A DNA stretch of 7,983 nt from Allobosea sp. (GTDB lineage Bacteria > Pseudomonadota > Alphaproteobacteria > Rhizobiales > Beijerinckiaceae). The notes beneath the pieces were generated by a model, which did not search any database, was not told the DNA's origin, and saw nothing but the letters and a program-made list of their open reading frames with translations. Of the stretch, positions 1 through 5,989 are shown piece after piece. The translations under genes were made by a program, and so were the position numbers. Position 1 is the first letter of the stretch, and every line of letters begins with the position of its first letter. The DNA is taken from contig JAKFWE010000189.1 of assembly GCA_021732895.1 (NCBI GenBank), positions 1 through 7,983 of the forward strand. Direction: 5' to 3'.

Positions 1-19
1 CTGCCAAGAGTTGGTTAAC

Positions 20-56
20 GCCGGCGAAAAAAGCAATCGTGCCGGCTGCCGCCGGC
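20..56 (-). terminator. possible terminator of rpsU
   Basis: Read on the minus strand just after the rpsU stop codon, a stem of seven pairs (TGCCGGC at 50-56 on the far arm with GCCGGCA, loop of about four bases) is followed after about seven bases by six T (A-run at 27-32 on the plus strand). A third GCCGGC copy at 20-25 lies beyond the T-run. The gap between stem and T-run is longer than in a classical intrinsic terminator, so this is tentative. Confidence 0.35.
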
Positions 57-79
57 ATGGTCCGGGTCCGGGCGCGGAT

Positions 80-313
80 TCAGGGCCGCTTGGGCTTCAC
101 CGGCGCGGGCAGAAGCCCTTCGCGCTGCAGTTTCTTGCGCATCAGCTTGCGGGCGCGACGAACGGCCTCGGCCTTCTCGCGGGCCTTCTTCTCGGATGGC
201 TTTTCGAAGTGGCCGCGGAGTTTCATCTCGCGAAAGATGCCCTCGCGCTGCATCTTTTTCTTGAGGGCGCGGAGAGCCTGATCAACGTTGTTGTCGCGAA
301 CGAGAACCTGCAC
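80..313 (-). CDS. rpsU: 30S ribosomal protein S21
   Basis: This 77-residue protein is a small, very basic component of the 30S ribosomal subunit that in bacteria helps initiation near the 16S rRNA 3' end. The N-terminal block MQVLVRDNNVDQALRALKKK, then QREGIFREMK and the basic region EKPSEKKAREKAEAVRRARK (about 38-57), is the classic bS21 pattern; a Pro/Lys-rich tail (68-77) is of the type seen in alphaproteobacteria. The start codon is GTG (311-313), chosen because the conserved family N-terminus begins exactly there and no ATG lies close upstream in frame. No strong Shine-Dalgarno sequence precedes it. The gene is divergent from the 143-residue hypothetical gene, with 117 bases between them, and a possible hairpin terminator follows. 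The identification is secure. Confidence 0.96.
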   Translation of the reverse strand: MQVLVRDNNVDQALRALKKKMQREGIFREMKLRGHFEKPSEKKAREKAEAVRRARKLMRKKLQREGLLPAPVKPKRP

Positions 314-380
314 GAGAGTGTCCGTCTTTGGCGGGTTGGTGTAGGGCTGCGGGGCGCAGTCGCCGATTCGAAGTTTCGTG

Positions 381-409
381 CCGATACCAGACTTCGCCGC
401 GACTGTCCA
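381..409 (-). promoter_or_regulatory. candidate sigma70-type promoter for rpsU
   Basis: On the minus strand a -35-like TGGACA (404-409) is separated by 17 bases from a -10-like TATCGG (381-386) preceded by TG, as in an extended -10. Transcription would begin near 374, giving a leader of about 60 bases before the rpsU GTG. The -35 box matches TTGACA at five of six positions, while the -10 is weak. This was found by eye, with no expression support. Confidence 0.35.
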
Positions 410-430
410 CGGAGCTCAGCAGACCAGATC

Positions 431-862
431 ATGACCGCCGCCGACCGGGACGCCCAGCTCGACTCCGAAGGCCAGCGCCGGATCATGCTGGAAGCCAATG
501 ATCTCGCCCAGCCGACCTGGGAGAAGGTCGAGATCACTTACGCCAGGGGCCTGACCCTCGGGCAGGCCAAGCAGAGCGTGCTCGACGCCGAGGTCGAGAG
601 GCTCGCGCCGACGACCGACGAGGTCGTGCTGGAGCGGGTGGTGCAGCTCGTGATGCAGACGCCGGGGTCGGGCCTGCGCCCGGCGGCCCGCCAGCGCCAT
701 CGCCGGATCGTGCTCAAGCGGCTGATGGAGCCCTACCGCGCGCAGGGCGGGGCCGAACCGGGGGCCTTCGCGATCTGGCTCTACCATCGTTTCGGCATCG
801 TGCCGGGGCCGCTCAAGGCGTTCTGGCGGGCGAGGGGCGAAAACCCGGGCCGCGTGCTCTGA
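431..862 (+). CDS. uncharacterised 143-residue protein
   Basis: I do not recognise a family. Third codon positions are almost all G or C from the ATG at 431 onward and drop clearly before it, which supports real coding and this start over a longer frame reaching back to position 11 across rpsU. The protein is soluble-looking, with no signal peptide or membrane segment. It has a mixed acidic N-terminal half (QPTWEKVEITYARGLTLGQA, 27-46), a likely helix (TTDEVVLERVVQLVMQ, 61-76), a basic helix (RPAARQRHRRIVLKRLMEPY, 83-102) and an aromatic C-terminus (AFAIWLYHRFGIVPGPLKAFWR, about 112-133). No cysteines or obvious catalytic motif are visible. The ribosome binding site is weak. It is divergent from rpsU and converges on purK with seven bases between stop codons, so neither neighbour is in its operon and context gives no function. 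Confidence 0.7.
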   Translation: MTAADRDAQLDSEGQRRIMLEANDLAQPTWEKVEITYARGLTLGQAKQSVLDAEVERLAPTTDEVVLERVVQLVMQTPGSGLRPAARQRHRRIVLKRLMEPYRAQGGAEPGAFAIWLYHRFGIVPGPLKAFWRARGENPGRVL

Positions 863-869
863 CCCTGCC

Positions 870-1964
870 TCAGCGCCGCCCCGGCAAAACGCGCGTGACA
901 TGGCCCATCTTGCGGCCGGGCCTTGCGTCGCGCTTCCCGTAGAGATGCAGATGCGCGCCGGGCTCGGCCAGCAGGTCGCGCCAGCGCGAAGCGGCGTCGC
1001 CGATCAGGTTCTCCATCTCGATTTCGCCGCGCCTCTTCGTGGCGCCGAGCGGAAAGCCGCAGACGGCCCGCACATGCTGGTGGAACTGCGAGGTGTCGGC
1101 GCCCTCGCTGGTCCAGTGCCCGGAATTGTGGACGCGCGGCGCGATCTCGTTGACGATCACGCTTTCGTCCGCGCCGACCACGAACATCTCGACGGTGAAG
1201 ACCCCGACATAGGCGAGCGCCTCGCCGATCCTGCGCGCCGCCTCGCTGGCGGCGGCGGCGGCGGCCGGCGCCAGCCGGGCCGGGACGCGGGTGAAGGCGA
1301 GGATATGGTCGCGATGCTCGTTCTCGCAGACATCGAAAGCGGCGAAGGCGCCGTCGGCTCCACGCGCGGCGACGACCGAGATTTCACGCGAGAACGGCAC
1401 GAAGCCCTCGAGGATCGCCGGAAATCGGCCGATCGCCTGATGGGCTTCGCCAAGGTCGTCGCCGGCCGCCAGCCTGACCTGCCCCTTGCCGTCATAGCCG
1501 AAGCGGCGCGTCTTGAGGATGCTCGGACGGCCGATCGCGGCGACGGCGGCTTCGAGATCAGGGAGAGAATCGACCGGCCGGAACGGCGCCACGGCCAGCC
1601 CCAGATCCGCGACGAAGCGCTTTTCGCTGAGCCTGTCCTGCGTCACCGCCAGCGCCCGCGCGCCCGGATGCAGCGGCGTGCGCGCCGCGAGAAAGGCCGC
1701 CGTCGCGGAGGGCACGTTCTCGAACTCGTAGGTCACGACATCGACCGCATCGGCGAAGCGGGCGAGCGCCGCCTCGTCGTCATACTCGCCGATGGTGTGG
1801 CGCGCCGCGACATCGAAGGCCGGGCAGTCCGGCTCGGGGGCGAAGATATGGGTTCTCACGCCGAGATCGGCCGCCGCCAGGGCCAGCATGCGGGCGAGCT
1901 GGCCGCCGCCGAGGATGCCGAGCGTGGCGCCGGGCGCGAGCCCGGTCGGATCGGGCGTGCTCAT
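870..1964 (-). CDS. purK: N5-carboxyaminoimidazole ribonucleotide synthase (PurK)
   Basis: This ATP-grasp enzyme carboxylates 5-aminoimidazole ribonucleotide with bicarbonate and ATP to N5-CAIR in de novo purine synthesis in the cytosol. At 364 residues it has the usual family length. Visible motifs are the N-terminal glycine-rich GILGGGQLARM (16-26), YEFENVP (79-85), the ATP-grasp segment KTRRFGYDGKGQ (151-162), EGFVPFSREISV (186-197), the metal/ATP site NEIAPRVHNSGHWT (272-285) and the terminal GRKMGHV (349-355). The ATG overlaps the purE stop as ATGA (1961-1964), so the two are translationally coupled and PurE takes its product. A run of six alanines (234-239), coded by a GCC-type triplet repeat, lies on the surface-like stretch after the ENEHRDHI segment. 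The gene ends seven bases from the convergent hypothetical gene, with no terminator visible. Confidence 0.97.
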   Translation of the reverse strand: MSTPDPTGLAPGATLGILGGGQLARMLALAAADLGVRTHIFAPEPDCPAFDVAARHTIGEYDDEAALARFADAVDVVTYEFENVPSATAAFLAARTPLHPGARALAVTQDRLSEKRFVADLGLAVAPFRPVDSLPDLEAAVAAIGRPSILKTRRFGYDGKGQVRLAAGDDLGEAHQAIGRFPAILEGFVPFSREISVVAARGADGAFAAFDVCENEHRDHILAFTRVPARLAPAAAAAASEAARRIGEALAYVGVFTVEMFVVGADESVIVNEIAPRVHNSGHWTSEGADTSQFHQHVRAVCGFPLGATKRRGEIEMENLIGDAASRWRDLLAEPGAHLHLYGKRDARPGRKMGHVTRVLPGRR

Positions 1965-2461
1965 GCCTCGTCCTTCGCCGGCCTCTCGGCGACGGCCGCG
2001 CTCTGGCGGGCGCGCCAGGCGTCGAGCCGCGCGGCGAGGCCCTCGTCCGAGAGCGCCAGCACGGCGGCGGCGAGCAGGGCCGCGTTGACCGCGCCGGCCC
2101 GGCCGATCGCCAGGGTTCCCACCGGCACGCCGGCCGGCATCTGCACGATCGACAGCAGGCTGTCCTGGCCGGACAGCGCCTTCGATTCCACCGGAACGCC
2201 GAAGACCGGCAGCGGCGTCAGCGCGGCGACCATGCCGGGAAGATGCGCCGCGCCGCCGGCGCCGGCGATCACCACCCTGAAGCCCTCGGCCCTGGCGCCT
2301 TTGGCGAAGGCCACCATGCGGTCGGGCGTGCGGTGGGCGGAGACGATGCGCGCGTCATGGGCCACGCCGAGCGCCTCCAGCGTTTCGGCGGCATGGCGCA
2401 TCGTCGCCCAGTCGGACTGGCTGCCCATGATGATGGCGACGGAGGCGGACGATCTGGCCAT
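1961..2461 (-). CDS. purE: N5-CAIR mutase (PurE), class I
   Basis: The enzyme moves the carboxyl group of N5-CAIR to C4, giving CAIR, the step directly after PurK. The 166-residue length is typical of the small bacterial enzyme, normally an octamer. Family motifs are GSQSDW (13-18), SAHRTP (41-46, with the catalytic His43), AGAGGAAHLPGM (66-77) and GVPVESKALSGQDSLLSIVQ (88-107) followed by MPAGVPVGTLAIG. Together with the overlapping purK this indicates the class I mutase rather than the class II carboxylase that uses CO2 directly. The ATG at 2459-2461 fits the family start; a GGAAG lies about 12 bases upstream as a weak ribosome binding site. The C-terminal tail (about 150-166) is Ala-rich and unconserved-looking. 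The upstream DUF465 gene is on the same strand, 88 bases away, so co-transcription is possible. Confidence 0.97.
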   Translation of the reverse strand: MARSSASVAIIMGSQSDWATMRHAAETLEALGVAHDARIVSAHRTPDRMVAFAKGARAEGFRVVIAGAGGAAHLPGMVAALTPLPVFGVPVESKALSGQDSLLSIVQMPAGVPVGTLAIGRAGAVNAALLAAAVLALSDEGLAARLDAWRARQSAAVAERPAKDEA

Positions 2462-2549
2462 GGAACGGAGCGCTTCCGCTGCTCGGGGGGAAGCGGGGGT
2501 CTAGACCGGCGGGCGCGGCGGACGCAAGCGGCGAATCACCGCCGCACGA

Positions 2550-2768
2550 TCAGGCGATGATGTCGGGCGTCAGCGCATCCTCGATCTGGGCGATGCGGTC
2601 GCGCAGATAGAGCTTGCGCTTCTTCAGCCGCTGCACCTGGATCTGGTTGACGGCGCCGACGCGCTCGAGCGCGTCGATGGCCGAGTCGAGATCGCGATGC
2701 TCCTCGCGCAGGCGGGCCAGTTCGGCCCTGAAAGCCTCGATCTCGTCTGGGCTCAACTCGAATCCCAT
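2550..2768 (-). CDS. DUF465 (YdcH-like) small coiled-coil protein
   Basis: This 72-residue protein belongs to the DUF465/YdcH family of small proteins of unknown function. The family signature is visible: LREEHRDLDSAIDALE (20-35), then NQIQVQRLKKRKLYLRDRI (41-59), which forms a helical hairpin or coiled coil rich in charged residues. Length matches the family (about 60-80). The ATG at 2766-2768 is chosen because the family begins shortly before the first helix and a plausible promoter places a leader of about 27 bases before it. It lies upstream of purE on the same strand, 88 bases away, and head to head with a second DUF465 gene at 2997. No enzymatic motif is present. Family members are usually annotated only as hypothetical; the molecular role is not known to me. 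Confidence 0.9.
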   Translation of the reverse strand: MGFELSPDEIEAFRAELARLREEHRDLDSAIDALERVGAVNQIQVQRLKKRKLYLRDRIAQIEDALTPDIIA

Positions 2769-2801
2769 GAAGCCGTCCCGTCATCGCCATGATCGGGCGC
2801 G

Positions 2802-2830
2802 ACTATGCTCAGGCGGCCGCGCCTCGGCAA
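2802..2830 (-). promoter_or_regulatory. candidate sigma70-type promoter for the leftward DUF465 gene
   Basis: On the minus strand TTGCCG (2825-2830) and CATAGT (2802-2807) are separated by exactly 17 bases; each box matches its consensus at four of six positions. Transcription would begin near 2795, giving a leader of about 27 bases to the ATG at 2768. If real, it could also drive purE and purK, for which no better promoter was seen in the 88-base gap before purE. Confidence 0.42.
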
Positions 2831-2840
2831 TAGCGGCCGC
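2813..2840. repeat. paired GCGGCCGC palindromes in a divergent promoter region
   Basis: Two identical 8-base palindromes, GCGGCCGC at 2813-2820 and 2833-2840, are spaced 20 bases centre to centre, about two helical turns. One lies within the spacer of the predicted leftward promoter and the other just upstream of its -35 box. This arrangement could be an operator, though in DNA this GC-rich the words may occur by chance. Confidence 0.35.
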
Positions 2841-2984
2841 GATCGCCTGCCGCACGGCGCGTCGCATTCGCAGCTCTCGGGAAAGGCCCCTGCGACGATC
2901 ACAGAAACTCATGCTGCGCCGCGAGAAAGACCCGCAGACGTGAAGCCGGCTCTATGTCAGACTGGCCAGCGTCAACCGCTCATC

Positions 2985-2990
2985 AGGAGG
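2985..2990 (+). promoter_or_regulatory. strong Shine-Dalgarno site of the rightward DUF465 gene
   Basis: AGGAGG lies six bases before the ATG at 2997, a perfect anti-16S match at ideal spacing. It fixes the start at 2997 rather than at earlier in-frame ATG codons, which would extend the protein by about 64 unrelated residues. No convincing -10/-35 pair was seen upstream on this strand. Confidence 0.85.
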
Positions 2991-2996
2991 ATCCAG

Positions 2997-3185
2997 ATGT
3001 CGCTGCAGACCCATCTCGTCGAACTCGAACGCAAGCATCGCCAGCTCGAGGAAGCCATTGCGCAGGCCGTGGCCAGCCCCTCGTCGGACGATCTCGGCGT
3101 GACCGAGCTGAAGCGAAAGAAGCTGCTGCTGAAGGAGGAGATCGAACGCGTGCGGCAGACGATGCCGGACCGAACGTTGCATTGA
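2997..3185 (+). CDS. DUF465 (YdcH-like) small coiled-coil protein, second copy
   Basis: This 62-residue protein has the same family pattern as the leftward neighbour: LVELERKHRQLEEAIAQA (7-24), then a short polar linker (SPSSDDLG, 27-34) and ELKRKKLLLKEEIERVRQ (37-54). The two gene products are clearly paralogous but diverged; the conserved His after the first helix start and the LK-[RK]-K-[LR]-L core are kept. A near-perfect ribosome binding site sets the start, and an intrinsic terminator 54 bases after the stop suggests a monocistronic message. The strong translation signal and dedicated terminator suggest it is well expressed. The function is unknown; a helical hairpin that self-associates or binds a partner is the natural inference. 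Confidence 0.9.
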   Translation: MSLQTHLVELERKHRQLEEAIAQAVASPSSDDLGVTELKRKKLLLKEEIERVRQTMPDRTLH

Positions 3186-3239
3186 CGGGCGTGGCCGGGC
3201 GCCGTTCGTCCGGTTCAGTAAGAATTCAGTGAGATCAGG

Positions 3240-3266
3240 CCGGTCCCGGAAGGGACCGGTTTTTTT
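3240..3266 (+). terminator. intrinsic terminator after the rightward DUF465 gene
   Basis: A perfect 8-bp stem (CCGGTCCC at 3240-3247 with GGGACCGG at 3252-3259), a GGAA tetraloop and seven T directly after it (3260-3266) form a textbook Rho-independent terminator for the plus strand. On the other strand no T-run follows, so it would not serve the acyl-CoA synthetase gene that ends ten bases away. Confidence 0.93.
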
Positions 3267-3276
3267 CACGCCGGCG

Positions 3277-4905
3277 CTACAGTTCGCGCGCCATCTCGCG
3301 CAGCCTGAACTTCTGGATCTTCCCGGTCGAGGTCTTCGGCACCTCGATGAAGACCACCGTGCGCGGACATTTGAACGAGGCCAGCAGGCCCCGGCACCAG
3401 GCCATGATCTCGGCCTCCGTCGCGCTTTGCCCCGGCTTGAGCTCGATGAAGGCGCACGGCGTCTCGCCCCATTTCGCGTCGGGCCGCGCCACCACCGCGG
3501 CCGCCTGCACGGCAGGGTGCTTGTAGAGCGCATCCTCGACCTCGATGGACGAGATGTTCTCGCCGCCGGAGATGATGATGTCCTTGGAACGGTCCTTGAG
3601 CTGGATGTAGCCGTCGGGGTGGATCACGCCGAGATCGCCGGTGTGGAACCAGCCCCCGGCGAAAGCGGCCTTCGTCGACGCCGGATTCCCGAGATAGCCC
3701 TTCATCACGACGTTGCCGCGCATCATCACCTCGCCCATGGCCGCCCCGTCGCGCGCGACCGGAGCCATGGTCTCGGGGTCCAGCACGTCGAGCCCCTCCA
3801 GCGCCGGGTAGCGCACGCCCTGGCGCGCCTTCAGCGCCGCCCGTTCGGGGCCGGGCAGGGCGTCCCAGTCGCCGTTCCATTCGTTGACGACGGCGGGGCC
3901 GTAGCATTCGGTCAGGCCGTAGAGATGGGTCACCTCGAAGCCAGCCTGCGCCATCGCCGCGAGCACCGCCTCGGGCGGCGGCGCGGCGGCGGTGAAGAAC
4001 GCGACCTTCTGGGCGAACTCCCGGCGTTCCTCCGGCGCGGCGTTGAGCAGCGTCGACATCACGATCGGCGCGCCGCACAGATGCGTGACGCCATGATCGG
4101 CGAGCGCGTCGAACATCGCCTTGGCACGGACCTGGCGCAGGCAGACATGCGTGCCGGCGAGGATCGAGATGGTCCAGGGGAAGCACCAGCCGTTGCAGTG
4201 GAACATCGGCAGGGTCCAGAGATAGACCGGGTGTCGGCCCATGCCGCCGGTGATGACGTTCGAGGTCGCCAGCAGATTGGCGCCGCGGTGGTGGTAGACC
4301 ACGCCCTTGGGGTCGCCGGTGGTGCCGGAGGTGTAGTTGAGGGAAATGGCGTCCCATTCGTCGGCCGGCGTCTCCCAGGCGAAATCCGGATCGCCCCCGG
4401 CGATGAAATCCTCGTATTCGACGCTGCCCAAGCGCTCGCCGGGCCCGTCATAGACCGGGTCGTCGCAATCGATCACCAGCGGCCGAACCTTGCACAGGGT
4501 CAGCGCCTCGCGGATCGTCTTCGAGAACTCACGGTCGGCGATCACGACCTTCGCCTCGCCGTGGTCGAGCGAGAACGCGATGACGCGTGCGTCGAGGCGC
4601 GTGTTCAGCGTGTTCAGGACCGCGCCGCACATCGGCACGCCGTAGTGGCATTCTAGCATCGCCGGCGTGTTCGGCAGCATCGCCGCCACGGTGTCGTTCC
4701 TGCCCACGCCATGGGCGCTCAGCGCCGAGGCGAGCCGGCGGGCCCGGGCGTAGAATTCGGCGTAGGAGCGCCGCAGCGGCCCATGGATGATCGCGGTCTT
4801 CCGCGGAAACACGCTGGCGGCGCGTTCGAGAAAGCCCAGCGGCGTCAGCGGCTGGAAATTCGCCGGGTTGCGGTCGAGTCCGGTGTCGTAGGGCGAGCGT
4901 GTCAT
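3277..4905 (-). CDS. AMP-forming acyl-CoA synthetase
   Basis: This adenylate-forming ligase activates a carboxylic acid as acyl-AMP, then forms the CoA thioester in the cytosol. Core motifs are in order: the phosphate-binding loop YTSGTTGDPKG (191-201), MFHCNGW (234-240), YGLTECYGP (329-337), GWFHTGDLG (418-426), the hinge DRSKDIIISGGENISS (438-453) and the catalytic-lysine loop PKTSTGKIQK (523-532, Lys529). Length is 542 residues from the ATG at 4903-4905, preceded by a GGGAGA; a start 17 codons further upstream is open but adds residues unlike the family. The protein resembles the acyl-CoA synthetases annotated as fatty-acyl-CoA synthase or methylmercaptopropionate-CoA ligase (DmdB-like) and plant acyl-activating enzymes, so the substrate (short, medium or aromatic acid) cannot be fixed from sequence. 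The TauE-like permease gene lies 92 bases upstream on the same strand. Confidence 0.93.
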   Translation of the reverse strand: MTRSPYDTGLDRNPANFQPLTPLGFLERAASVFPRKTAIIHGPLRRSYAEFYARARRLASALSAHGVGRNDTVAAMLPNTPAMLECHYGVPMCGAVLNTLNTRLDARVIAFSLDHGEAKVVIADREFSKTIREALTLCKVRPLVIDCDDPVYDGPGERLGSVEYEDFIAGGDPDFAWETPADEWDAISLNYTSGTTGDPKGVVYHHRGANLLATSNVITGGMGRHPVYLWTLPMFHCNGWCFPWTISILAGTHVCLRQVRAKAMFDALADHGVTHLCGAPIVMSTLLNAAPEERREFAQKVAFFTAAAPPPEAVLAAMAQAGFEVTHLYGLTECYGPAVVNEWNGDWDALPGPERAALKARQGVRYPALEGLDVLDPETMAPVARDGAAMGEVMMRGNVVMKGYLGNPASTKAAFAGGWFHTGDLGVIHPDGYIQLKDRSKDIIISGGENISSIEVEDALYKHPAVQAAAVVARPDAKWGETPCAFIELKPGQSATEAEIMAWCRGLLASFKCPRTVVFIEVPKTSTGKIQKFRLREMAREL

Positions 4906-4997
4906 CGTGGCGTCGTCTCCCGGCGCGCATCGATGTCCGCGCGTCCCGTCGGGCAATCGAGCGCGTTTTCAGCCGGGGCGCAATCGTGCGCGCGCGC

Positions 4998-5774
4998 TCA
5001 GCCCGCCAGCGCCGACGCCAGGCCCAGCCCCCGGACTCCGTCGAGGGTCAGCTTGGCGCCGACGCAGAGCAGCAGCCAGTGGATCAGCGTGTAGAAGCGC
5101 TCGGCCGGGACGCGGCGCACCAGCCAGACGCCGGCGAAGGTGGCGACGATGGCGAGCGGGAACAGCAGGGCCGACGCCGTCAGGTTTTCCGCCGTGAACT
5201 GGCCGAGCGCCAGATAGGGCGCGACCTTGGCGATGTTGACGATGGCGAAGAAGATCGCGCCGGTGCCGACGAACGCGGCCGGGTTCAGCCGCAGCGGCAG
5301 CATGTAGATCTGGAAGGGCGGGCCGCCGGCGTGGGCGATCATGCTGGTGAAGCCGCTGGCCGCGCCCCAGACCGTGCCGGGGCCGAAGCCGGGCCTCGTC
5401 GGCGGCGTCGGCCCGCGCTTCGCGCCGATGAGCCTGCTCGAGGCGAACCCGATGGAGATCAGTCCGACCGCCAGCGCCACGGCGGCGTCCGGGACGCGCG
5501 CCGCCAGCAGGTATCCGGCGAGGATGCCGAGCGCCGCGCCGGGCAGCAGCGTCGTCAGGCTGCGCCGGTCGAAATCGCGGCGATAGGCCCAGACCGTCAC
5601 GACATCCTGCACCATCAGGATCGGCAGCATGATCGCGGCGGCCTGCAGGGGCGGCATCACCAGCGACATCAGCGGCAGCGAGAGCAGGCCGAGCCCGGCG
5701 AAGCCCCCCTTGGCCAGCCCCATCAGGATCACGGCGGGAACCATCACCGCGAAGAAGGCGAGGTCGAAACTCAT
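4998..5774 (-). CDS. TauE/SafE-family membrane permease
   Basis: This 258-residue integral inner-membrane protein belongs to the TauE/SafE family, whose studied members are linked to export of sulfite or organosulfur anions such as sulfoacetate. About eight hydrophobic segments are visible (roughly 5-25, 28-54, 74-92, 97-112, 132-148, 166-188, 198-219 and 229-246). The two family repeats show as GLAKGGFAGLG (19-29) and GFTSMIAHAGGPPF (141-154), each near the start of a half. There is no signal peptide beyond the first membrane helix. The ATG at 5772-5774 begins directly before that helix; no good ribosome binding site precedes it. It lies upstream of the acyl-CoA synthetase on the same strand and divergent from prpE. 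The transported ion is not predictable: many family members are unstudied and move unknown anions. Confidence 0.9.
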   Translation of the reverse strand: MSFDLAFFAVMVPAVILMGLAKGGFAGLGLLSLPLMSLVMPPLQAAAIMLPILMVQDVVTVWAYRRDFDRRSLTTLLPGAALGILAGYLLAARVPDAAVALAVGLISIGFASSRLIGAKRGPTPPTRPGFGPGTVWGAASGFTSMIAHAGGPPFQIYMLPLRLNPAAFVGTGAIFFAIVNIAKVAPYLALGQFTAENLTASALLFPLAIVATFAGVWLVRRVPAERFYTLIHWLLLCVGAKLTLDGVRGLGLASALAG

Positions 5775-5989
5775 CTGCGGCGTCGGTTCACGGTCGGGCC
5801 CGATTTCGTGGCGTCGAGGGCTGCGGGACGAGGAGCGCGGAGGGCGAACTGAGGATCGGCGAAAGTCTGACGGCGCCGCGCTTGCGCGGCGGCCGGAGAG
5901 AAAGCACGATCCCGTGCAAAATCCGACCGCCCGCCGCAGCGCCTGCGATCAGGGCTTAGTCGCAAAACCGGCGAAGAGGAACGCGCCTG
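5775..5989. other. divergent spacer between permease gene and prpE
   Basis: This 215-base gene-free stretch must hold the promoters of both divergent units, but no convincing -35/-10 pair was found by eye. It contains a 7-bp hairpin (CGCCGCG at 5874-5880 with CGCGGCG at 5885-5891, loop CTTG) without a T-run. It also holds a short inverted repeat, GCACG (5904-5908) with CGTGC (5913-5917), that could be a regulator site. A GAGGA at 5976-5980 is the likely ribosome binding site of prpE, nine bases before its ATG. Confidence 0.5.

Noticed and set aside
11..430. N-terminal extension of the 143-residue hypothetical gene back to position 11
   Set aside because: It would run across rpsU on the other strand, and third-position G/C bias is lost upstream of 431.
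900..2504. Long plus-strand open frame (534 codons) opposite purK and purE
   Set aside because: It is antisense to two well-recognised enzymes. High GC leaves few stop codons in the opposite frame, and the translation is Arg/Gly-rich with no family resemblance.
2505..2533. Promoter for purE (TTGCGT with a 17-18-base spacer to TAGACC)
   Set aside because: The -10 match is poor (three of six) and lies in very GC-rich sequence; not good enough to annotate.
2528..2545. Hairpin GCGGCG/CGCCGC between the leftward DUF465 gene and purE as a terminator
   Set aside because: The stem is six pairs and is followed on the minus strand by only two T before GC-rich sequence, so it is not a credible intrinsic terminator.
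3229..4656. Long plus-strand open frame (475 codons) opposite the acyl-CoA synthetase
   Set aside because: The complementary frame carries all adenylation motifs in order; the plus frame is a compositional shadow that begins within the terminator region of the DUF465 gene.
4985..4997. Alternating CG/TG tract next to the permease stop codon, possible Z-DNA
   Set aside because: Only about 13 bases long and expected by chance in DNA this GC-rich; no functional context.
4899..5852. Plus-strand open frame (317 codons) opposite the permease gene
   Set aside because: The opposite strand encodes a multi-helix membrane protein with TauE/SafE motifs; this frame is a low-complexity Arg/Gln/Asp-rich shadow, which is what hydrophobic codons give when read in reverse.
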